DNA of 64,000 nt from Phragmites australis (taxonomy: Eukaryota > Streptophyta > Magnoliopsida > Poales > Poaceae). The notes under the pieces are model-generated. The model ran no database searches, had not been told where the DNA came from, and worked only from the letters and a program-made list of their open reading frames with translations. Positions 55,605-64,000 of the stretch are shown here, piece after piece. The stretch spans positions 6,768,001 to 6,832,000 of the forward strand of contig NC_084921.1 of the NCBI RefSeq assembly GCF_958298935.1. Direction: 5' to 3'. The position numbers and the translations under genes were made by a program. Position 1 is the stretch's first letter; each line of letters starts with the position of its first letter.

Positions 55605-58455
55605 TGTGACGCCCGTTTCAAACTCCTCTGGCCCAACCCAAAGCGCCGTCTGCTTCCGGCCCAGCCCGCCCCGCGCGCGCGTCGCTGACCGGTGGGACCT
55701 GCTTGTCGGCTCTGTCGTCTCCGCCGCGCCCCGCAGCAACCCGCGCCCGTATCCGAACCGATCCCGAAGCTGCCGCGCGCCGAGTCCGATTTCGCCGCGC
55801 CGTCCGCCGTACGCGCTGCGCCTGCGCAACAACTCGCGCCCCCCTCCGCCTATATATTCCCAGCAGCGCCGCCTTTTTCTCCCCCCTGCACACGCCCAAG
55901 AAAACCCGAGCTCGCCGAGCGCCATAGCCGCCGCCGCTGTGCTCACCGAGCAATCCTCCGCGCCCGAACCTCCCCGCCGCGTCCGAGCTCGCCGCCAGCA
56001 TCGCCGTAGCGGGAGGAGCCCGTTTCGCTGCTCGCCGACGCTTCTCCGCCGCCAGACCGAGCCGTCATCGCGCACCGGTAAGCGCCGCCGCCTCTCTCCG
56101 TCGTCAGCGCTCCCCGAGCCATATTACGGTCGATTGATGCCTCCTCCGTCTTCACATGCCTCCCTAGAAGCTTTCCCGACCGCCAATCGAGCCGCTCCGT
56201 CATCGCTCCGGCACCTTCACCGAGCTCCGATCCCGCCGCCGCCTCTCGCCGTCACCGAGCCGTTGGAAGCCACCCCGACGTGGACGTGTTGCTCAATCGG
56301 GTTCGCCGTCGTCTCCTCTCCGTATTCCGCCGCTCGCCGTCGAAGTCCGGCCACCGGAGCTCCACTCCGGCGACTCTCCGGTCAAGCGCCGCCGCCCTGA
56401 GCTCGCGCCGCCGACCCGAGGAGGAAGATTCAAGGTTAGCCGTCGGATCCCCTTTGAACGCTCCTGATTAGATCGCAAATACCCTTTCGCAACCCAGTAG
56501 AAAGCTGCCACGTGTCCCTCTTTAATCCAGTCAGCAGTCAAGACACGTCAGCGCGCCACGTGGATGTCCCTGTCCTACGTGGCAGAGCCAAGTCAGCATT
56601 GGATGCCCAGTCAGCAGCCCAGTCAACCTGTGATGTCAGCATTGCGCATTAATTAGGATTTTCAGTATAAAAAAATTCCACCTATTCTCTGAAATTAGGG
56701 AGATTTGCAAGGAAACCCCTAGGCTTCACTGTTTTTGCATATAGACCCTTAGATAGTTCTGGATAATTGCAATTAGGCCCCTGGATTTTAGGGTAATTAT
56801 GTTTAGGTCCCTGAACTTTGCACTTAAGCCCCTAGAACTTTCTGTTTTTATAATTTGGTCCCTGCAAACTTTCAGAAAAGCCCCTGTAGAGTAGAATTAG
56901 TGTAACTTTTCCATACGACCTCCGATTTAGGTGATTTTCGCGCTCCCGAGATCGTAGCAGCGTGTACTTTCCGTTCATAGCCTTTTTAGAGTTAGTTTCT
57001 CTTGTTTAGTGTGTTGTACTTAGTTGTTTTGTTATTTCTTTCCGGTGTGTGCTTCGGCTTAGGAGGAGAGCAGAGTGCCAGCATTCAGGACCAAGTTTTC
57101 GAAGATTCTGATCAGCCAACTTACGAAGGCAAGTGTCCTTGATCACCTTGATTTAACCATAGATCATTATAGTTTACTTTTCCTTAGTTGCATGCTTGTC
57201 TAATTTTGAATCCCATGAATAGGGTTTACTAGAATTTGTATGGCCATTCCTTGTAGCCTCTTTTGGGGTTTTTGGGTCCTGTAAAAGGGTAGTCATGCTA
57301 GTGCAGTCATGGATTAGAATTATTATGAACTTTGATTAATAACTATGAAACAAGTACTTGGGAGAATTGATAATCTTGTAGTAACTTGAATTTAGGGATC
57401 CCAACTGGATGGCTAGTATGTGGTGGAGCTACACAGCAGGGTTTGTGTACGTTCCTGTGTGGGATCCTAAGGACCGGTTCTTGGAGCCTGTAACCTGGCA
57501 AAACAGCACAACCATGAGGCCTATATGGGTACGGCCTGGCTAAGTAATTAGTGTTCTTCACGTTCTGTACGCACCATTGGTTGGTTCAGTGGCACAAGAG
57601 GGGGCCTCTGCAGTGGATGGGATCCCTGTTAGCGGTGAAACCTCAGTGGGTGCTTATAGATGTGGAGTCACTTTGTAACAGCCTTGTAGTGAGACCCCGG
57701 CCATACACCCCGGAAGTGTAAGGCAAAAAGGGAATCACGACTCGTGGGTAAAGTGTGCAAACTCTGCAGAGTAAATAAACTGATCGATCAGCCGTGCTCA
57801 CGGTCAAGAGCGGCTTGGACTTCTTCAGGATTAGATGGGAACTTTAAAGGTTGGTTTTGGGTAGTCGGGTGGTGGTACTCCCGATGAGTCGGTAGCCGGA
57901 TATGGGGTATCTGGTGAGTCTGGTAGTCGGATGGAATCCGATGAGTTATATTCTTAAATTGTTGGAATAAAAATCTAGTAAATAGGATTGCTAGTTTGTT
58001 TGAGTCTGGTTTAGCTGAGCATAGTCGCAGTAATCCCCAAGTTGACTTTTCCTTGTCAATAGCCTGCATGTCATATTTTCCCTCCACTTGCTGAGTACTT
58101 TATGTACTCACGCTTGCCTTTTCCCTACCCTCGGATGCTGCTCAGAAGGTGAAGTCTTCGAGGAAGTCCCGGGCGAGGACGCTGATTTCTAGAAGGAAGA
58201 AGGCGTTGATTGAAGACCATGTCCTAGGCTGGTGTTTCCCCCGGACAACGCCTGTGGATGGATGGGTGTTCCGCTGCCATTTGAAGATTTATTAGTATTT
58301 TCTTTCAGACCTTCGGGTCCTTTTGTAAGGAATGTTTACGTTATTTAAGACACAGTTTATGTTATCACTAATGACGTCGCTGCATGTATGTAAAACTTGA
58401 TCCTGACATACATGTGGAATACATCTGGTTATTTCCTTTAAAACCGGGTGTGACA
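55605..58455. mobile_element. Probable solo LTR, 2.85 kb
   Basis: Begins TGTGACGCCCG and ends CGGGTGTGACA, giving TG...CA ends with a short inverted repeat. It is flanked by CTGTA on both sides (55600-55604 and 58456-58460), and the same site is single and empty in copy 1 at 19467-19471. The first 900 bases are very GC-rich with promoter- and exon-like composition; the rest is AT-rich. No gag or pol is present. Size and ends suggest a large Gypsy LTR (Del/Tekay-like), which is an inference. A 269-codon ORF in the GC-rich part begins in the flank and is not supported as a gene. Confidence 0.7.
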
Positions 58456-60104
58456 CTGTACGTGCGGTACTACTCACAAACCTACTAGCACTGTGCGTGT
58501 ATGCAAATATCTATAAGCAAGTGGCGCGCATGCCTCTGACAATAGGGTTCGCACGTGCTTACCTTTGCATGGAGTGATGCTCAGAGCCGTGCGCGCTTAC
58601 CTCCGCATGGAGCTATGTTCGGAGCCGTCATCTCGGCCTGTAGATCCGCGCGCAGGCCACTTTCGAGCTATGAGACCAAAATTGCGCCTCACGTAGCGTA
58701 CGACGGATGACAGAAGAGCGCTCTATGAGGGAGCTCCCCTAGGTCTACCATGCCCGGTGAAGGGCCCGACGAGACCACAACGGTGAGTCCACGTACGTTG
58801 AACTGCATGGGGCCTACCTGGCGGCGAGCCCCCAGGATACGGTGCTCTCGCGTGCACAGAACTACGTTTGTTGCAGCTTTCCTGTACCGTTGTTGAGGCA
58901 GCGAAGAGCGGCATACACATCACATCCTCTTGGGGTGCGATGATGACTTGGCGACCGGCGGTGGCATTGGCCTCTCGGGTGCCACCTGCAAGATGATGGG
59001 CTCCTTCAAGCAGCACGAGTGCTCCTCCATGACCCGGTCTGAGAACATGTTCTGCTCTCCTGATGTCCTCTCAACTCCCATCCTCTCATTGCTTTTTGTA
59101 TCAGACATCCCTACGGATGACGCGCTATTGGAGCACGAAGACATGCCCCGAGCAGAATGCGGCGAGAGCCCCACTCCATAAGAGGAGGTTAAAGCTTGGA
59201 GATCAACAGTGAATTGAAAGGAAAGAGCTAGAGAAAAACGAAGTCAGTGTAATGGGGAAAACCTCTGGGGCCCCCTCTCCTGCCTTTCGAGGGCTTATTT
59301 ATAGAGAGAAGTGGCAGAGAAAATTATCAGTTTGCTTCTAAGATATTATGTTACAATCATGTATATGAAGGGGTATTTCGGACATTTCACCCCTTTACAT
59401 ACCAACAACACTCATACATGGGCTGATAAGACTTCAAAAATGCACCGAATCTGAAACCAAACTAAAAAATTCTAGCAAAATTTATACCTCTTTCCGCCCC
59501 ATTTTACACATCCTCATATTTTTCAACATGCCATCACTCCGGTATCTAAACTTGCTGCGCTCTCCTGTTCCAAGGTGCATCATTCCAATTGTAAGGTTTC
59601 GTCCAATACTTTACACCAGTACAGTACATATGTGTCCACCATTCGGAAATTTTGGGTGATGGACGACTATAAACAATACTTGGACCCCTCTTGGGACCGT
59701 AATATGTTTTACTTCCAATGCAAGATATGTTAGTAGGCTAGTAGCCTTTTCTTTTGGAAATAGTCTGGCAATAACTTCAGATTTTGGGAATTTTTGGGCT
59801 ATGGATGGATGACCGAAACCCGCGAGTGAAGGAACAGTGACAATCTGCAAAATAATAAAAATATAAATATGTTAGGATTATGTCAAATATCTTATGCATC
59901 CTTGGACTATTTCCCCTCTACGGGCTTCAATATTTATGGCTTACAATGCAACATATTATAGCAGGCCATCAGCCTTTTCTTTTAAGATTTCAACCCCTTA
60001 CCTGCAAACAATAGGTACATATACAAGGTTCATACAGAAATATGTTATGATTTATGATAATGCCTAATTCAGATATTATTGCTTACCTAGTGTACGTGAC
60101 CTTT
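58456..60104. repeat. Segmental duplication copy 2, part 2 (3' flank of receptor kinase 2)
   Basis: Matches 19467-21118 closely. It carries the minus-strand TATA-like box at 59296-59303. No gene is supported. Confidence 0.75.
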
Positions 60105-62877
60105 TCACAGAGTTGGTAACCGTCGTAGGATTTTTGAATTCACAACGCTTAACTCCTTGATCTTTAGCACTTCACTAAAAGCTTGTGTTTTCGAAGCACT
60201 GCTGGTACTTGTGCTTTCTGCATTCAAACTGTAAGCTGAATCTTCGCTGGGAAAAAAGAAAAAAATGGTGCTATATCAACTTTCTGGTAAATGGTACCGG
60301 ACAGCTGCAGAAATATGTATAGCAAATATCTTACAATATTTGACTTAAGTTTTGCTTCGGTGGCATGTCCAATTCTTCTAAACCTCTCTCGAACATTTCT
60401 AAAACCTTGGTTACCGTAGGACGATGTGTTGGTAATATTTGTACGCACCACAAGCCAATCAAACTCATCTTTTTGGCAATTTCTTCAACTTCACTTGTGA
60501 CTTCGCAAGCTTGTAATCCATAATCCTGACCAAAGTGGTCATAAATCCAACCTGGAAAATATTTTTCACTTGACCTTTGAACCGCTGATTTCACATTTTT
60601 CCTGCCTCCAACAATCTCTAACAACATCATTCCATAACTATAAATGTCTGATTTTGTTGAAACAACTCCGAAGATTCGAGAGTGCACTTCAGGAGCGATG
60701 AATCCAACTGTTCCTCTAGCATCAGCCATTGAAACCTTGCTCTCCTTTGTACGACACAATTTGGCCAAACCAAAATCAGCAATCTTTGGGCAAAACTCCT
60801 GATCTAGAAGGATATTTTGAGGCTTGATATCGAAGTGGATGATGCGTGTATTGCAACTATGGTGCAAGTATTCTAACCCTCGAGCAATCCCAATTGCTAT
60901 TGTATAGAGCTTATCCCATCCTAAAACTGCTTTAGGATTCTCAGAATAGATGTACTTATCCAAAGAACCATTAGACATGTACTCATATATAAGGGCTCGT
61001 TTTGAGCCCTCCAAACAGAACCCAAATAAGCTAACAATATTAACATGAGATGTCCTGCCAATGCTCATAACCTCGTTCACGAACTCCTCCCCATTTCCCT
61101 TGCACTCATGCAAGAATTTCACAGCAACCAGACGACCATCATATAGTGTTCCTTTGAAAACCTTTCCATAACCACCTTCTCCAAGCTTATTATTGAGAGA
61201 AGAAGTTATATTTGCTACCTCTGAGTACTTGTATCTTTTTGGAGCTAGTGATCCATGCGATACTATTAGGGCCTCAATATTCCTTTCAGTGCTGCTGCTA
61301 GTCTTTTTGCATAGGAGAAAACGTAGTTTTTGCCCCTTTCTACGCCATATCATCACATAAATACATGGTAGGAGCAAGCTTGTAGCTAGTGACATCGAAA
61401 CTGAAATTAAAGTATATGTTAATTTTCTCTTAAAATAGTGAGATGTTATATTTTGACCATTTAGATTTCCAAGACCATTAGAATTCGTGTTTCTCTTTTT
61501 TTTTTAATAAAGAAAACAGAAGTACAAATTTTGGTTGATTGTTCTAGATTTTCATTTTAGAATCATTGTGTAAATAGATAAGATAAACTTTGGAATAGTT
61601 ATTCTACGCTCTTTCAAAAGCTAGATCTGAAAAGTAACTCGTTATAGAAAATAACTATTAATATCTAGTGAAATTTAGAGGATTAGATATGAAACGATGT
61701 CAAACATTGCATACCTATTAGTATTATCTTCCTGCCAGTCCTTTTGCTACCTGAAATAGCACAGAATATTAATTAAAAAGAAATATATAGTACTATATTA
61801 ATTCTTTTTCCAAAAACGAAACTGTCAAGATATCCCACCCTTGCTGTATAAGTGTATTTCCTTTTTTGTTTTGAGCTGAAAAATCTAGATGACTCAACGC
61901 CTTTTTAGTTTCGAGATAGTAACTGCCGTGGCCGTGAGGGAGGGTGCACCAGAGTGGCCAGGTCAAGTGTTCAGTCGCCACCCCCCCCCCCCCACCCACA
62001 GTGGTCCATCTAATTTGATTCTTTTTTTCCAAATGAACTCGGGACCTGTTTGGGGCTCATGTTCTAGTGAAGTACTATGTGACGTCCGGCGGTTCGAAGT
62101 TTTTTTATGAACCAGACGCTTGCATGGCTTGATGTCCCTAGTTCCTACCGAGCTAATTTTATTTGTTCCAAGAGCAAACTAACCTTCTGATGGCGCCAAC
62201 GTCGACGGCGGCGGCGGCGGCCATGTCAAGAGGAAGCCGTCGCTGATGAGTTTCTCGTAGTTGCTCGCGTTCGCCTTGCCAGAGCCTCCAAGCACCGGCA
62301 CGACGGTGGCATTGCAGCCCTCCAAAAAGTAGCTACCCGAATCGTCGTCGTAACGCCCTCCGACGCTAACAAACGTATTGTTGTGGCACCTCGTCTTCAC
62401 GAGCCTCATGCGGGCCGCCGGCGCCGGCGCCTTGGTGCAGTTGTAGAAGACGAGGTCCTGATTGACAGGGCTGATCGAGAATGGAATACCGAGCTTGGTG
62501 GAGCTGTTGTACGACGGGACGTGACAGGAACTGGAGTTGCTGAAGTCTTGAAGCTTGTGGATATCGGCGACGAGCAAGGAGGCGTTGTCGTAGAAGATGT
62601 TGAGGATCTGGAACCAGTGTTCAACGCGCTGAGTGTATCCGAGGTACGGGGTGTTGTTACGGCACCGAACCTGGAACCCAATCCCAGCGCAGTTGGTCTC
62701 CGTCGCCTGCTCCGGGACGATCCCGAACGGGAAGGTGATGCTCACGTTGCCGCATAGCTTGGGCGAGCAGGGATCTCCTCCTTGAGCTCCTGCTGCCATG
62801 GCAAGCATAAGCGGTAACCACCACATCCAGGCCGCCCAGACCGAGGAGTCGAAGAAGAGCAAAAAGCTCGGAGACAT
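60105..62877 (-). CDS. LRK10-like (leaf-rust-10 type) receptor protein kinase, copy 2
   Basis: Paralogue of the gene at 21119-23882, with the same four exons: 62877-62184, 61750-61715, 61400-60335 and 60246-60105. Phases agree and the product is 645 aa. Two extra codons lie in the Pro-rich juxtamembrane segment (WPPPPPSTLAPSEG). The signal peptide, GUB_WAK-type ectodomain, membrane span, glycine loop, catalytic HFDIKPQN and DFGLAKLC are all intact, and it is also non-RD. Differences from copy 1 cluster in the ectodomain (for example YLGY for YFGY, SLLVAD for SLLIAD, HNNTF for HNIMF), with a few in the kinase (MADARG for MAGARG, GLEELD for GLDELD). No lesion is seen. It may act in perception of cell-wall or pathogen signals, inferred from the family. 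Confidence 0.9.
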
Positions 62878-63352
62878 GGGAGCAACAGAAGATTTCGACG
62901 ATTGCAGTAGCCTCGAACAAAGGGCTGAATCGGTGATGTGTTGTGTGGAGACAGACATAGGAGAATTATCCGATCCAAGGAAGGATGATGTATGGGGGAG
63001 GACGAGTGACTCCTATGTAGTGACCGAAACCTTTGACTGGATATTCGGGGGCAAGCCATCAGCATCCGCGCACGGGAATTCCCGGGGTGCCCGATGGACG
63101 GGGCAAGCGACGGCAGACTAGGAAACCGCTAAATGCTAAACGGAGACTAGGAAACTTTTTCGACGTAGTCAACGTAATATAGGTATCAACTGTATGTCTT
63201 CTGTTTGTAAAATTATAATAGATAGACTTTTAACTTTATAATTTCAGCATGAATGTGTTGGGAACAGCTATGAAAGTATATGACGACCCAAGGATTTTTA
63301 CGGAACTCTATTAGTGCTGATTTTATCCCGATCAATTTAGATATGTCTGCCT
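62878..63352. other. Upstream region of receptor kinase 2
   Basis: Matches 23883-24350 of copy 1; similarity ends abruptly at 63352. It probably contains the promoter and 5' leader, but no convincing TATA box was identified. Confidence 0.6.
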
Positions 63353-63419
63353 ACCGGCCGGATGCACGATTGGCTGACGGCATTTTTCTAGCTAGTACTG
63401 GCAGCCTTGTCAAAGTCTC

Positions 63420-63604
63420 CTATACTCTGCTTAATGCGGAGTCATTGGAGCTGACCGTGATAGGCCCGCCGGTTTGCATAGCATGGAAGAAGGAATCCCA
63501 TCGGAATTCGAAGAGGATGCCAACATCATGCGCGTTGGTTTGCATCATAGACACCGGTAGCTGGTCCGTACAGTTCGCGAGGAAGAGCAGCTCGGTGTAG
63601 GAGA
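63420..63604 (-). pseudogene. Possible receptor-kinase ectodomain fragment
   Basis: On the minus strand the frame reads SYTELLFLANCTDQLP near 63600 and closes at TAG 63420. The words resemble the FYNCT stretch of the WAK-associated ectodomain of the neighbouring genes, but only weakly. No kinase exon follows in order. Confidence 0.35.
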
Positions 63605-64000
63605 CTAGGAGATTCGAGCTAGCAACTGCCGTGGCCGTGAGGGAGGGTGCACCACAGTGGCCAGGTCAAGTGTTCAGTCTCCCCCCCCCCCCCCACTGGT
63701 CCATCTAATTTGATTCTTTTTTTCCAAATGAACTCGGGGCCTAGTTCCTACTGAAATTAAAGTATATGTTAATTTTGTCTTAAAATAGTGAGATGTTATA
63801 TTTTGACCATTTAGATTTCCAAGACCATCAGAATTCGTCTTTCTCTTTTTTTAATAAAAAAACAGAAGTACAAATTTTGGTTGATTGTTCTAGATTTTCA
63901 TTTTAGAAGCAACTGTCGTGGCTGTGCGGGAGCCTGGAGGTTCGCCAGAGTTGGCTAGGTCCAAGTCTTTTAAGTCGCATGGGACCTATGAAGGGGACAC
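63605..64000. repeat. Scrambled intron fragments of the receptor kinase gene
   Basis: 63618-63750 matches intron 1 of the kinase (61920-62045, including the oligo-C tract). It then jumps directly to intron 2 sequence (63750-63905, like 61407-61565), in the reverse of the gene's order, and then to a third stretch again resembling intron 1. No exon is included. Confidence 0.7.

Noticed and set aside
55591..56400. 269-codon plus-strand ORF in GC-rich DNA
   Set aside because: It begins in the duplicated flank and crosses the solo LTR boundary. Overlapping frames are equally open and no domain is recognisable.

Overview
The window is nuclear DNA from a grass (Poaceae). The evidence is nested LTR retrotransposons of plant Gypsy and Copia lineages, GT-AG introns, and wall-associated/LRK10-like receptor kinase genes of the rust-resistance-kinase type. 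No bacterial-style genes, CRISPR arrays, rRNA or tRNA genes were recognised. Apart from the receptor kinases, nearly all coding capacity belongs to transposable elements. The exact species cannot be read from the sequence.

Layout. 1-708 is repeat flank with a TATG-rich microsatellite. 709-13512 is a minus-strand Tat-lineage Gypsy element (copy A), with an accessory gene on the opposite strand (2121-5301), a degenerate plus a second RNase H, and lesions throughout. 13513-16660 is a deleted Copia element (copy 1). 16661-24350 is a duplicated segment holding a hAT-like element (17441-18637) and an intact LRK10-like receptor kinase gene (21119-23882, minus, four exons). 25708-32816 is a structurally complete CRM-clade chromovirus with matching 5-bp target duplications and a pol gene running into its LTR. 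33742-34460 is a broken kinase copy. 36927-54271 is Copia copy 2, interrupted by Tat copy B (40600-52967). 54272-63352 is the second copy of the duplicated segment, with a probable 2.85-kb solo LTR (55605-58455) and a second intact receptor kinase gene (60105-62877). 63353-64000 carries scrambled receptor-kinase fragments.

How the parts relate. The two intact kinases belong to one segmental duplication (13513-24350 versus about 37475-63352, excluding later insertions). The duplicated Copia copies share inactivating lesions, so the Copia element was dead before duplication. After duplication, copy 1 lost internal Copia DNA and carries the hAT-like element, while copy 2 received Tat B and the solo LTR. 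The CRM element is the youngest insertion: its LTRs differ by only about four substitutions and one 10-bp indel, counted by eye.

The most interesting non-routine feature is the antisense accessory gene of the Tat elements. It is present in both diverged copies with an intron at the same place. In copy A it has its own TATA box.
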